Shown: piece after piece, positions 1-10,059 of the stretch | Layout of the letters: each line of letters begins with the position of its first letter | How positions within the stretch are numbered: position 1 is the first letter of the stretch | Assembly: GCA_030295235.1 (NCBI GenBank) | Contig: AP026164.1 | Location: forward strand, 1,178,001-1,242,000 | Direction: 5' to 3' | Length of the DNA: 64,000 nt | Source: Fistulifera solaris | Lineage: Eukaryota > Bacillariophyta > Bacillariophyceae > Naviculales > Stauroneidaceae | Notes under the pieces: generated by a model | What the model was told of the DNA's origin: nothing | Database searches by the model: none | Seen by the model: only the letters and a program-made list of their open reading frames with translations | Program-made: the position numbers and the translations under genes

Positions 1-668
1 ACCGTGCTCGATGGGGTATTTGAGCGTGAGAACACCTCGCTTGGCCTGGGCTTCGTCACCGACATAGGCATCACGTTGTTCCATACCAACCTACAAGCAA
101 AGGAAAAGAAGAGGGTAGTGTTAGACGTAATGCAGAGGCAATACAGCTCTCGACCAAGTCAAATAATAGTCACCGTCGACGACTCACCATGATTCCAGGC
201 TGACGGGCGCGACCGATCAAAGAAGGGAAAACGGAGCGAGGGGCGTCATCTCCGGCGAAACCGGCTATTAGAGGCAAATAAGAAGGTTAAGACGAAGAGA
301 CGCAAGGTTAGAAAAAGGTTTGCAAGTTTGTACGACACTTTAGATAGTGAAATGACCGCGTCCTGCAAATGTCTTTTCCGCCGCTCGTCGACAGTCGACT
401 TGTTCCGTCTTTCTCGATGGAAAAAGGTGACAAATGACAGCAGCAGATCATTCCTGTCAACACAAGTTGACAGATGAAGGCTTATCGAGCCAAGTCTTCA
501 CCCTTGATACATTGCGATGGCATAGACAAGCCACCAGTCACCCAAAGACGGCACAGACAAGCAACAGGTCGCAATTCGAAAAGCGACTTCGGCCGCTTTT
601 GCCTTACCTTTGCACATTCCGGAACCGTTGTCAACGACAAGGGCGGCAATATCTTCGTCATCAGCCAT
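1..668 (-). CDS. ACT: actin, copy 2 (5' part; runs off the left edge)
   Basis: This is the 5' part of a second actin gene, read leftwards from an ATG at 668-666. Three exons are visible: 608-668, 188-264 and 1-90, with GT-AG introns 265-607 and 91-187. They give 76 codons beginning [20 protein letters not shown] and continuing into the DNase-I-binding-loop region before the window ends. As far as I compared, positions 1-688 are the exact reverse complement of 4564-5251, introns included. Upstream of the ATG the identity lasts only about 20 nt, so the two copies have unrelated promoters. Actin polymerises into cytoplasmic microfilaments. Whether the rest of this copy is intact cannot be seen here. 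Confidence 0.9.
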
Positions 669-688
669 GGTGAGATTTTAAAGTTTTG
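1..688. repeat. left arm of 688-bp inverted repeat (pairs with 4564-5251)
   Basis: Position x matches the complement of position 5252 minus x. The arm covers exon 1, intron 1, exon 2, intron 2 and the first 30 codons of exon 3 of actin, plus about 20 nt of 5' UTR. Identical antisense reading frames in both arms confirm identity through the introns. The repeat continues past the window edge. Confidence 0.93.
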
Positions 689-1235
689 CTTGCAAAGAGG
701 GGGAGGTCGTGCTGTTGAGCTTCTTTTTATGGACATGAAGTGCGGCGATGCTTTTTGTCGAAGGATCGATGCGCGGCCAAAGTCACCGGACCGAAGATCC
801 AAGACGCTCGCCCCGTTTCCACTTTTTCATTCATACTCCGAAGATTTTGATCATTGCAATGACCCTGCTGGCGGCCTCTACAATGACCGTTATATTTCGA
901 CGGTCCCTCCACGTAGGCACTCCACGCAGCGATCCAATCAAATAATGCGACCGCGCACGCACGACAGATGAACAGACGAGTCACTTGGGTTTTTTGGCTC
1001 GTGTCTTGCTTCTGTCTTGGACGCAAATGACCGATGTTCGGCCTCATTTTTTGGACGAAACGAAAGACACCGTAAAGACCTTCCACGATAAATGTAAATG
1101 AAAGATAATGAAAAAACTGCTACAAAGTTGACAAGATGCTTTGTGTCGCGTCCTCATTCTTCTTCTTGAGATGAGATGAAGTGCAAAAGAAGCTATCACA
1201 AGCCTCGTTCAAATTGTATGGCGGAGCGGTCGCTA

Positions 1236-1266
<31 letters not shown>

Positions 1267-1664
1267 ACGATAGTTGCTTGGCCAGCAACCTTACATCTAC
1301 TTCCGCTGCGGAAGTTAATTTTAATAACTGAATTACCGCTTGTCTTCAAAGCGCTGAGAAAGTCGCTGGACTAAATTCGCGTCTCGTTTCAATTTATTTT
1401 TGAAGAATACGCCCGCTGTCGTCAGTGTTGCAAATAACCCGGTCGACATAGTCGACATACGCAATTTTCGACGAGACAATGTCAAGACAGCAATCAACCA
1501 GCAACGATATTGTACAATCAATCAACACTTTCTTATGCACAAGAGAGGTGTAATGACACTTGTTGATCGGGTTAAGTGAAACTCGGTCGGAGTGAAAATC
1601 TTATTGAGGGTGGTGTTTTCTATACTGGAACATGCAAATCAGTGCTATATTATTGATTTCATGT
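689..1664. promoter_or_regulatory. intergenic: upstream region of actin copy 2 and 3' flank of the SOUL gene
   Basis: No convincing gene here. It should hold the promoter of the leftward actin gene. It contains an (ACG)10 microsatellite at 1236-1265. Several open frames around 727-1086 lack protein-like composition and overlap one another on both strands. Confidence 0.5.
1236..1265. repeat. (ACG)10 microsatellite
   Basis: Ten uninterrupted ACG units in non-coding DNA between actin copy 2 and the SOUL-family gene. Confidence 0.95.
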
Positions 1665-2327
1665 CTAATTTATGGAGCTCTCTCCGCTCCCACAAGATGC
1701 AATTAAGCTAGCAGCCTGCTGCTTTGTCAAGGGAATCCAAACTTCGTTTCGACGAAACATGGGCAAAGTGAAAGGCGGGTTGTAGCCCCAAAACTGATAC
1801 GATTGAAGCACATATTCTTCCGAAAGATCGACACCGTCCTCGCGGAGCTGTTGGCGCAACTCAATGGCCCATTTTTTGCACAGATCTTGGTCGTACGATC
1901 CTGTGTATTGCTTCACGGCACCAACCGACGGCGGAATTTCTTTCAAGAAAACTGTTGCATCCGTCGGTTTCGGGGCTTTCTCTAATGAATCGTACTTGGC
2001 TGGTAGAATAAATTGCATGATTCCTTCTTCGCGAACAACGGGTGCCGTCATGGCGATTTTAGTGCCCTTTCCGTCGGTTCGTACTACTGGGGCCGTCATG
2101 TCGATCGCCGTCCCCCCTTCGTTGGCCGGTTGGTTCCCTACCACTCCTATATATCCAGCTAACTTCATAAAAGGACTACGATCGCTTTCTCCCATTTTCG
2201 TCTCGACGGCAATTCGTTTTCCATATTCTCTGATTTGGTAAGGGACTGCCACGCTTGTTCGGTCCAAAAGAACTTTAAACGCCGGTTCCTCTACGTTAGA
2301 TTTGCCGAATACCACACCCATGATCAA
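1665..2327 (-). CDS. SOUL family haem-binding protein
   Basis: A 220-residue single-exon protein matching the SOUL/HBP family in length and pattern. It has an N-terminal PYQIREYGKRIAVET segment, two MTAPVV motifs (around residues 77-97) typical of the family, and a C-terminal YNPPFTLPMFRRNEVWI segment. SOUL proteins bind haem or other tetrapyrroles. In algae they occur in cytosol, plastid or eyespot. There is no clear signal peptide or transit sequence, so a cytosolic location is the default. The start could be Met1 or Met3. It lies between the two actin copies and converges on actin copy 2's upstream region. Confidence 0.88.
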   Translation of the reverse strand: MIMGVVFGKSNVEEPAFKVLLDRTSVAVPYQIREYGKRIAVETKMGESDRSPFMKLAGYIGVVGNQPANEGGTAIDMTAPVVRTDGKGTKIAMTAPVVREEGIMQFILPAKYDSLEKAPKPTDATVFLKEIPPSVGAVKQYTGSYDQDLCKKWAIELRQQLREDGVDLSEEYVLQSYQFWGYNPPFTLPMFRRNEVWIPLTKQQAASLIASCGSGESSIN

Positions 2328-2696
2328 CTAATGCCTTTTTTTTTAACTTTAATGTGTATAACACAAAAACGGAGATTGTTTGCAAAAGTTCAAAATCGCG
2401 TATTTCATCCATGGTTCGCAGCTTCGTCCAGCTTTTCGTCTTCGTGTGGAACAAGCCATTATTATTTCATCTCGTCATTCGTTTCTCGCGAAAGGTCACT
2501 CGTGTATCATGCAGTGTCGTACAGGTTCCATTTGGTAGGGCGTGTATATTATTTTTTTGACGACGTTTGCGCACCCTTCGTTCCTTCATTCATTTAGTTG
2601 CATTTAGCAGGTACTTGTATTTGTTTTATGGTCGACGCGTTTCATCTCCATCTCCTTAACAACTTGCACGATAGTTTGATATAGAAACTGATTTAG

Positions 2697-3686
2697 GTCT
2701 ACAATGGTCCGAATTCTGGGTCTTGGCAAAAGAAAGCGAGGAAGCGGCTGTCACCAGCTGCTCAAACGCCGGAAGCAATCCGTGAAAAATATCCCATGTA
2801 TCAATACGCTTTGAATGAATATGCACAAACTATCGCTCCTGGTACGGGAAACGATGATGGCAAATTGCATAGCCCCGCCGTCATGGATGCTAGTTCGAAC
2901 GAAGAAAGGCTGTACAACAACAATGACAAGCAAAACCAATACGAAGCGATGCCCGACGTGCCGCCATCTCGCGCTGAATCTCATCTACAGCAGACAACAG
3001 ATTTTGGTAGTACCACAAAGAGCTATGCCGAAACTGAGATCGAATCGAATCGAGGCACCAAAGCTACTTCTTTGCTAAGTTCGGAACTTCGACCGAAAGT
3101 AGCAATCCGTTCACCGTTCGAGAATGATATGCCGTATGCAACTTACGAAGAGCACTATGGCGAAGCGTACACCGGTGGACACCTCAAATACATTTACCCG
3201 AATGGATACACTTCGATGCGACCCAGATCCTGCCCCTGGAAATTGAGCATTGTTGTTTGTCTCTTATTTACCTGGCTCTCCGTTTTCATTGTCGGCCACT
3301 GCTCGGACCAAGCCGGTGTCGATCGATACGAAAATGAGGATATTGATGACGACATTGAAGTTCGCTGGTGCGGTAGCCGTCCGCTCTATTTGATATGGGC
3401 GCTAAGCATGCTCATCACCGGTTTGTCGGCTGCGTATTGTGGGGTCATTGGCTACATTAAATGCAGAGACTTCGCTGTGGCCAACAGTCGTAGCCAATTG
3501 CCTGGTATATCAGAAGGAAGATCCGATTACTATGTGCGTGTTGAGGAAGGCTTGTCGCGGTCACCGAGTGCAGATTCCGGGGCAGGTTATCGTCCCACTC
3601 TTTATCAATCTGATGGAACTCCGCAATTTTGGGGCTCGCATATCTACCGACCGACACAAGCGGCAGTTGCTGTCACCAGTAGATGA
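2697..3686 (+). CDS. hypothetical protein with two membrane segments
   Basis: I do not recognise this family. An ATG at 2796 gives 296 residues, but the same frame stays open with protein-like composition back to about 2697, just after a TTAG splice-acceptor-like sequence. A further 5' exon is therefore likely and was not resolved. The N-terminal half is polar and rich in Asn, Asp and Gln. Two hydrophobic segments follow, LSIVVCLLFTWLSVFIVGHC (about residues 148-168) and LIWALSMLITGLSAAYCGVI (about 198-220), then a Ser-rich tail. The profile suggests a small integral membrane protein with a long soluble N-terminus. It lies inside the spacer of the actin inverted repeat. Confidence 0.6.
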   Translation, partial: VYNGPNSGSWQKKARKRLSPAAQTPEAIREKYPMYQYALNEYAQTIAPGTGNDDGKLHSPAVMDASSNEERLYNNNDKQNQYEAMPDVPPSRAESHLQQTTDFGSTTKSYAETEIESNRGTKATSLLSSELRPKVAIRSPFENDMPYATYEEHYGEAYTGGHLKYIYPNGYTSMRPRSCPWKLSIVVCLLFTWLSVFIVGHCSDQAGVDRYENEDIDDDIEVRWCGSRPLYLIWALSMLITGLSAAYCGVIGYIKCRDFAVANSRSQLPGISEGRSDYYVRVEEGLSRSPSADSGAGYRPTLYQSDGTPQFWGSHIYRPTQAAVAVTSR

Positions 3687-4583
3687 CAGTTCGATGCTGT
3701 GAAACTACCATGTACTGGTAAAAATATCAACCTATTTGTGCTTAGTTTATGGGCAGCAGTCATTCGATTCCTAGAGCGGTCAAGGAGAAATAACCTTGCT
3801 AGCGGCTGCTAGAATTTGAGACTGGGCATAAGGGGACAGGTCAATTAGGATTGAGCCAAACTAGCTGCAGCTTTAGTTGCATGAGCTAAAAAATAGAATC
3901 TTGTGAATCTAATGCGCGAAATCAATTTTTTCACTACTATGTTCTAGGGTTGTCTAATCCATCTTGAAAGGCCACGCCGTCTCATAACTTTGTTACCAGC
4001 GTTCTTGTAGCTAATCTTAAGTTCAGTTCTGTGACTCCTATGTAGGTGAGAGCAATTTGTATGAGAAAAGCTATCGACTGGCAACCCAACCCTAGTTTAC
4101 ATTTTGCATTTGTCCGGGTTTAGTATAGCCCTAACCTTAGTCTCAAGTCGTTGTTTCTTGTCTCGTGTCTCGTTGTTTGTTTACAAAGTACATACGGAGT
4201 AGTACCAGGTAGACTTGTTGGAAGACAGACGGTGCCAGTAGTGGGTAGTGGGCTAAAAAAATAATGACCGAATGTCCCATATTTTGAACCGGCACTCGGA
4301 ATCGCAAGCCTCTATTGTGGTTTGAATGGAATGTGACATCTTGTTCAAAACAGGGTCTTGTGCAACGTTTTTGTCCAGGAAATTTCTCAACGGAAGTCCC
4401 GACTGTCAAGTCTTGTGTACCTGATATCTTGACGAGAAAGGTCATTGCTCCGGTCATCGATGAACGTTGCCGACGAGCCAAGATTCGAAAAAGATCAAGC
4501 ACCTCTCATACCTCATAACTTGCTTGACCAAGTGATCTGCAATCTAACGATCCCTATTATCAACAAAACTTTAAAATCTCACC
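3687..4583. promoter_or_regulatory. intergenic: actin copy 1 promoter region and 5' UTR
   Basis: About 900 nt without a convincing gene, immediately upstream of the intact actin ATG at 4584. No clear TATA box was picked out. Short open frames at 4143-4518 exist on both strands but have no recognisable content. Confidence 0.5.
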
Positions 4584-5251
4584 ATGGCTGATGACGAAGA
4601 TATTGCCGCCCTTGTCGTTGACAACGGTTCCGGAATGTGCAAAGGTAAGGCAAAAGCGGCCGAAGTCGCTTTTCGAATTGCGACCTGTTGCTTGTCTGTG
4701 CCGTCTTTGGGTGACTGGTGGCTTGTCTATGCCATCGCAATGTATCAAGGGTGAAGACTTGGCTCGATAAGCCTTCATCTGTCAACTTGTGTTGACAGGA
4801 ATGATCTGCTGCTGTCATTTGTCACCTTTTTCCATCGAGAAAGACGGAACAAGTCGACTGTCGACGAGCGGCGGAAAAGACATTTGCAGGACGCGGTCAT
4901 TTCACTATCTAAAGTGTCGTACAAACTTGCAAACCTTTTTCTAACCTTGCGTCTCTTCGTCTTAACCTTCTTATTTGCCTCTAATAGCCGGTTTCGCCGG
5001 AGATGACGCCCCTCGCTCCGTTTTCCCTTCTTTGATCGGTCGCGCCCGTCAGCCTGGAATCATGGTGAGTCGTCGACGGTGACTATTATTTGACTTGGTC
5101 GAGAGCTGTATTGCCTCTGCATTACGTCTAACACTACCCTCTTCTTTTCCTTTGCTTGTAGGTTGGTATGGAACAACGTGATGCCTATGTCGGTGACGAA
5201 GCCCAGGCCAAGCGAGGTGTTCTCACGCTCAAATACCCCATCGAGCACGGT
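4564..5251. repeat. right arm of 688-bp inverted repeat (pairs with 1-688)
   Basis: Reverse complement of 1-688. The visible end of identity lies about 20 nt before the actin ATG. At the other side identity runs to at least 5251, where the left arm leaves the window, so the true arm is longer. Confidence 0.93.
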
Positions 5252-6157
5252 ATTGTTACCAACTGGGATGACATGGAGAAGATCTGGCACCACACCTTCT
5301 ACAATGAGCTCCGTGTCGCCCCCGAGGCCCACCCTGTTCTGTTGACCGAGGCTCCTCAGAACCCCAAGGCCAACCGCGAACGTATGACCCAGATCATGTT
5401 CGAGACATTCAACGTCCCCGCTATGTATGTGAACATTCAGGCCGTCTTGTCGCTCTACGCCTCTGGACGTACCACCGGTTGCGTTTTGGACTCTGGTGAT
5501 GGTGTCACCCACACCGTTCCCATCTACGAGGGCTACGCTCTTCCCCACGCCGTGATCCGTTTGGATCTTGCCGGACGTGACTTGACTGACTACTTGATGA
5601 AGATCTTGACCGAGCGTGGTTACTCTCTCACAACCACCGCCGAGCGAGAAATCGTGCGTGATATCAAGGAGTCCTTGTGCTTCGTTGCTGTTGACTTTGA
5701 GGAAGAGATGAAGAAGGCTGCCGAGTCTTCTGCTCTTGAGAAGTCCTTCGAGCTTCCCGATGGTAACATCATCGTGATCGGTAACGAGCGCTTCCGTTGT
5801 CCGGAGGTGTTGTTCCAGCCCAACTTGACGGGTCTTGAAATGGACGGTATTGCCGACTCCACCTTCCAGACCATCATGAAGTGCGATGTCGATATCCGCA
5901 AGGACTTGTACGCCAACATTGTTCTTTCCGGAGGTACCACCATGTTCCCTGGTATCAGCGAGCGTATGTCGAAGGAGATCACTGCTTTGGCTCCTGCTTC
6001 GATTAAGGTCAAGATTGTGGCTCCTCCTGAGCGCAAATACTCCGTGTGGATCGGAGGTTCCATTTTGGCGTCTCTCTCTACTTTCCAGAGCATGTGGATC
6101 AGCAAGGAAGAGTACGACGAGTCTGGTCCTTCCATTGTGCACCGAAAGTGCTTCTAA
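4584..6157 (+). CDS. ACT: actin, copy 1 (complete, three exons)
   Basis: Exons 4584-4644, 4988-5064 and 5162-6157 join to a 377-residue actin, the canonical length. Introns are 4645-4987 (GTAAGG...ATAG, 343 nt, unusually long for this window) and 5065-5161 (97 nt). Visible family hallmarks are the phosphate-binding loop [18 protein letters not shown] near the N-terminus, the second loop [20 protein letters not shown], the segment [11 protein letters not shown] and the C-terminus [11 protein letters not shown]. It forms cytoplasmic microfilaments. Codon use is strongly biased to C-ending codons, as expected for a highly expressed gene. The divergent partner at 1-668 is identical over the shared part. 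Confidence 0.97.
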
Positions 6158-6272
6158 GTCACCTGAATGGTCTATATAATTGCATCAGAAGGGTTGGAGT
6201 ACCGTTGTGCTAGTAAGTGGATTAGAAAAAATCATACATGTCTTCTTCTTACTTAGAGTGGTTTCCTAAGTT

Positions 6273-7283
6273 TCATCGTAAGGCAACAAACTCCTCCGGC
6301 CGACTGCCAGCTAAATCCAATCTTCCCGTTGGGTTGTTTATGTACATAGCGATTACCGTTCGCCCGTACTTGCGGTTTCTGATTCCAACCATTGCTCTGC
6401 CATCTACTCCAGGAATTACATGAGGAAGACAACCCAACTCGACTGGATATTCGACCAAAACGATGGTGTCATCCGTTATGAGATCAGATGTAGCGACAGC
6501 CTCTAGAAGGTCTTCGTACACTATTTCTTCATAGGGCGGGCAGAGCGTCACAATCTGATACTTCGTCCCTTCCGTGATTCCAACTGACTTCGGCTGCTGT
6601 AATACTTGAAAGGCATCGGCGTTGATGATCTGTTCTTGCCCAGTAAATTGACACCAGTCTACATTTCGCTTAATAGCTGAACAGCAATCATCAGAGAGGT
6701 CGACGAACGTGCAATGAGCCGCCCCTCGACTAAGACTCTCCAATCCAACGCTCCCCGACCCGGAGAAAATGTCCAAGTGGCGTGTGTTCTCCACATCGTA
6801 CAGCCCAAATGACATGAGCGTGCTGTATACGGCTTCTCGCACTTTACCCATCATCGGTCGGAGATAGACGTTCGGTGAATCGAGCCGTTTTCCTCGTGCG
6901 GAGCCTCCAGCAATGCGGAGCATACTAGGATTGTTCATACCCATTTCCCGAGCTTTTCCTTGAGGCCGTAAGCGCGGGTTTGACGATCCTCCGGCTCCTG
7001 GAGTCTTTGTACTTTCTGGTACGATGTGGCCCAAGGGTGTTCTCTTGGCTTGTACCTTTCTTCTTAGATTGGCTGGAATAGCTTGATCCACAACTGATGA
7101 AGAGACTTGACTTGGTGACTTTTTAGGTTTAGCACACAATTTTTGAGTGCGTGCGAGGTGGCCCGTTTGGGTTACTGCTTTTTGTAAGATGAGTGGCGAA
7201 AACGAGAATGCATTGCAAATTGTTGACTTTGACACAATCGAAATAACGACACCGATAAACACAGGGAAAGAGAGGAGCTGCAT
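6273..7283 (-). CDS. rsmD: RsmD-like 16S rRNA (guanine-N2) methyltransferase, plastid-targeted
   Basis: A SAM-dependent methyltransferase of the RsmD/YhhF family, which in bacteria methylates G966 of 16S rRNA. Domain signs in order are LRIAGGSARGKRLDSP and RPMMGKVREAVYSTLMSFG before the SAM loop DIFSGSGSVGLESLSRGA, then INADAFQVL and a catalytic-loop position reading LCPPYEE where most relatives have DPPY or NPPY. I chose the Met at 7283 (336 residues) over one 31 codons earlier. From there the protein begins with a hydrophobic signal peptide ending CNA-FSFSP, the Ala-Phe junction of diatom plastid presequences. The likely substrate is plastid small-subunit rRNA. Confidence 0.85.
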   Translation of the reverse strand: MQLLSFPVFIGVVISIVSKSTICNAFSFSPLILQKAVTQTGHLARTQKLCAKPKKSPSQVSSSVVDQAIPANLRRKVQAKRTPLGHIVPESTKTPGAGGSSNPRLRPQGKAREMGMNNPSMLRIAGGSARGKRLDSPNVYLRPMMGKVREAVYSTLMSFGLYDVENTRHLDIFSGSGSVGLESLSRGAAHCTFVDLSDDCCSAIKRNVDWCQFTGQEQIINADAFQVLQQPKSVGITEGTKYQIVTLCPPYEEIVYEDLLEAVATSDLITDDTIVLVEYPVELGCLPHVIPGVDGRAMVGIRNRKYGRTVIAMYINNPTGRLDLAGSRPEEFVALR

Positions 7284-7727
7284 TATCGATTTCGAGGCTT
7301 CGGATTTAACAACTCTTAAATCGATGACGGGTCCGCGCGCTGTTTTTCCACAGAAAATTTCGATGAGCAAATTCAAATGCTGAATGCTAAAGAAACAACC
7401 GACGTACGAGTAGTTCTTATCTTGTAAAGTGAAATGTCGAATTCACGCCATGTAGTCGAGACAGAACAATAGAACAGAGGCGACTGATGGCTGGAAGTTG
7501 GAGTTTAAACGATGGGCGAGCAAGCGTCTGACCGACCGCCCATCCGTCTGCACATGATTGAATGCAACTCACATGATTGAATGCCAGTCGTGGGTCCTTA
7601 AGACACTTTTCACTTTGCTTCTTTAGTCTATAATAATTGTTGGGTCTTCGGAAAATATATGGTGGTAAGTAATTACTTTGATTGTGAGCATGAAAACTAT
7701 GGATTAAATACAGTTCCTTGTCGCGTA
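7284..7727. other. intergenic
   Basis: Upstream region of the RsmD-like gene and 3' flank of the next leftward gene. Nothing distinctive apart from a near-direct repeat of ATGATTGAATGC around 7554-7582. Confidence 0.5.
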
Positions 7728-8642
7728 TTAGGTTAAAAATCCATTTGCTCGTTGTAGTTCTGTTGAATCCTCAGATTTTGCAAACCTTCGAAGTGGTGTT
7801 GCGACTCGATTGATCATTTGTTTCAACTCCTTTTGCATTACTTTTCGAGCCATACTACTAATTCTTCTCCCCTGGTGTTTCGTAGTTGGCGTAAGTGAAT
7901 TGTCAGCCAGCGAGCCGCTGTTCAGTGAAGGAAGTGACCGACGCATACTCAAATCGGAAGATCCGCATGTCGTTTCAGGTGCGGTGATAACGGAGGGATC
8001 GTAGCAGCTCGATTGTCCTACAAAACTTCCAACGGATAAAACAGTAGCATGAGACATTTGTCGGGGCGTGTACTTTGGTCGGTTGCCAAGTAGTTGCAAA
8101 GCTGCTATTGATGATCCGGCCTCCGAATATCCGAAGGATCGTATCGATGGAGTCTCTTGAATCAAAGGAAGCTGAGAGTCTTTGTTGGTTAAGGTTCGTG
8201 GGGCAGACAATTGTCGAAGCCTTGACGTTCCCAATGAGGCGGGACGAGGAAGAGGAATTTGGGACCTAATTGCCTCAGTTTTGTCGGGTGATTGAGTAAC
8301 CGAAACGAAGATTTCCTTTGGAGGACTAGCGGTGTCAGCTTCGTCTTCATCGAGTCGCTTTTTAATATGATGTTTGAACGAAGTGTCGGTGACGGAAGAC
8401 ATCGTCGACGCCTCGCTAACGGAATCTTCTTCGTCATTTTCGTCTACAGCAACGTCATCGTTTATTTCAGCAACATCTTCCCGATAATTTCGAACAGGAA
8501 CGGTATCTTCAGTCATGGTTCGATTTCTCGTAGAAAATTGTGCGTAGAAGACGCCCGACAAGGATGTCGACGGCGATGAGGATCCAACCTCGACTTCGCT
8601 TATTGTTGGTGCTCCTCGCAAAAATAATCGACTTCCAGTCAT
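7728..8642 (-). CDS. hypothetical Ser-rich protein with basic C-terminus
   Basis: 304 residues from the Met at 8642. The frame is open further upstream to a Met at 8894, but that stretch looks like untranslated leader. I do not recognise a family. The N-terminal third has an acidic stretch (DVAVDENDEEDSVSEAS), the middle is Ser/Pro/Thr-rich with many potential phosphorylation sites, and the C-terminus is basic and helical (MARKVMQKELKQMINRVATP). No signal peptide or membrane segment is seen. It probably is an intrinsically disordered regulatory protein, but its function is unknown. Confidence 0.6.
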   Translation of the reverse strand: MTGSRLFLRGAPTISEVEVGSSSPSTSLSGVFYAQFSTRNRTMTEDTVPVRNYREDVAEINDDVAVDENDEEDSVSEASTMSSVTDTSFKHHIKKRLDEDEADTASPPKEIFVSVTQSPDKTEAIRSQIPLPRPASLGTSRLRQLSAPRTLTNKDSQLPLIQETPSIRSFGYSEAGSSIAALQLLGNRPKYTPRQMSHATVLSVGSFVGQSSCYDPSVITAPETTCGSSDLSMRRSLPSLNSGSLADNSLTPTTKHQGRRISSMARKVMQKELKQMINRVATPLRRFAKSEDSTELQRANGFLT

Positions 8643-9111
8643 GATGTTGTGCGTTGTTCTTTGTGTTAATGAAGTATGATATGAAAACGGTTCTTTAGAG
8701 GGTAACGGAAATGATAGAAAGATAGGTGAAATGCAACAGAAGTGTGAGTCGTGGTGAAAAAAGTGGAGGGAGAAACTGTTGTCGCGTCTTGGCAAGATTG
8801 ATTTTTCACAAGGTTCCTTTTTGTGCCGTTCGCTGTTCGCTTTGTACATTAGAGAACTATTCCGTCGACACTCATCCGTAATGGAAAAATACAATTAGCG
8901 ATACAGGTACTCGATAAAATTTGACGTGCGTTTGTTGCTTGTACGTGCGTCGCTCGTTTTTGTGTCTGTATGTGGCCCGCTATCTATGCCAACGACAACG
9001 ACCAACCAAAAAGCAAAAATGTTAGCCACCTTTTGCTAAGAAAACGAAGACCGACTTCATTGAGAAACAAAAGAATTCACGACCATCCTCTTTCGACGAA
9101 AATAACCCATC
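8643..9111. promoter_or_regulatory. divergent promoter region
   Basis: About 470 nt between a leftward hypothetical gene and the rightward uL30/RLP7-like gene. It probably holds both promoters and leaders. No individual element is identified. Confidence 0.4.
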
Positions 9112-9931
9112 ATGGTCAATGTTAACTCGAAGAAATCTGGGCTTATGCTAATACCCGAGTCAATTCTAAAGAAGCGTCATGATTTAGACGATCTTGCTCG
9201 CAAAAGAGCCGCTTCCGAACAACCGCCGAAAAAGGCAGGTGACAGCAAGTCGTTTTATGTTCGAAAACCGGAAACTTTTTTTGGCTAGAGGTCGCGCAAG
9301 ACGTAATAATTCGACTCGGTATCGTCGTGTAGCCAAGAAAGGAATGCAAAAGCGTGCTTCGAACAAGAAGGAGGTCGCCGAAAAGGTAATTGAGGGCAAT
9401 GGTGATTCCCTGACAGTCAAATACCAGTCCAACTCCGTCGGCGCTCCATTTGTTTTTGTTGTGAGAATTCGAGACGATTTGGGAGCTCCACGTGTTGTTA
9501 AAACAGTTCTGGACCAGATGCGACTGAAGAAAGAGCATGAAGGAGTGTTTCTGCGATACGATGAGGCAACACGCAAAAAGTTACATTTGGTAGAGAATTT
9601 TGTCGTTTATGGCAAACCATCGAAAGATATTATCAAAGATCTGATTGAAAGGCAGGGTCATGGGTGCGTAGATAATGAAAGAATTCCTCTTTCGGACAAC
9701 ACGGTGGTTGAACAACATCTTGGCGAGCACAATATTATTTGCGTTGAGGACATGGTCCATGAAATTTACGCGGTAGGAGGATCATTTGATGTAGTGAATC
9801 AATTTTTGTGGCCTTTTTGTCTGATGGATACAAAAACGGAATTTGAGCGGCGAACACTCAAATTGCACGACGGCAAAGATTATGGCGACAGAGGCGACGC
9901 CATCAACGATTATCTCAAGAATGTTCTATAG
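9112..9931 (+). CDS. uL30 family protein (ribosomal protein L7 or RLP7-like), with one frame break
   Basis: Starts at ATG 9112 (MVNVNSKKSGLMLIPESILK, the typical IPEs-LLKKR start of L7 and RLP7 proteins). It continues through VVRIRDDLGAPRVVKTVLDQM, GVFLRYDEATRKKL, RIPLSDNTVVEQHLG, IICVEDMVHEIYAVG and FLWPFCLMD, all matching eukaryotic L7/uL30. Joined, it is 272 residues. The frame shifts by one base at the T7 run 9276-9282; reading six T residues restores one continuous conserved protein. A 40-nt intron could also reconcile the frames but would delete conserved basic sequence. Large-subunit protein or its nucleolar assembly paralogue: the divergent N-terminal half leans to RLP7. Confidence 0.82.
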
Positions 9932-10059
9932 AAATCTTTGGCACGTGTACGTTTAGTTGACTACGCATATTCGAGAGTATTACTACCGTATATCAAGGTG
10001 CTTGCTTGATACTTTATCGAGAAGCTTTGCCATGGTCCCAGGTGGAGCGGGTATGTATT

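Noticed and set aside
434-673. Identical short frames in both inverted-repeat arms (434-673 and 4579-4818)
   Set aside because: They lie across actin exon 1 and intron 1 in antisense; their identity only reflects the repeat.
1236-1265. (ACG)10 as a coding Asp or Arg repeat
   Set aside because: No surrounding open frame has protein-like content.
5060-6142. Long open frame of 360 codons antisense to actin
   Set aside because: It is a shadow of actin's biased codon use, it runs through intron 2, and its His/Gly/Leu-rich product has no motif.
9112-9931. A 40-nt intron explaining the frame change in the uL30-like gene
   Set aside because: It would be shorter than any other intron here and would remove conserved basic sequence; a T-run indel keeps the whole family pattern.
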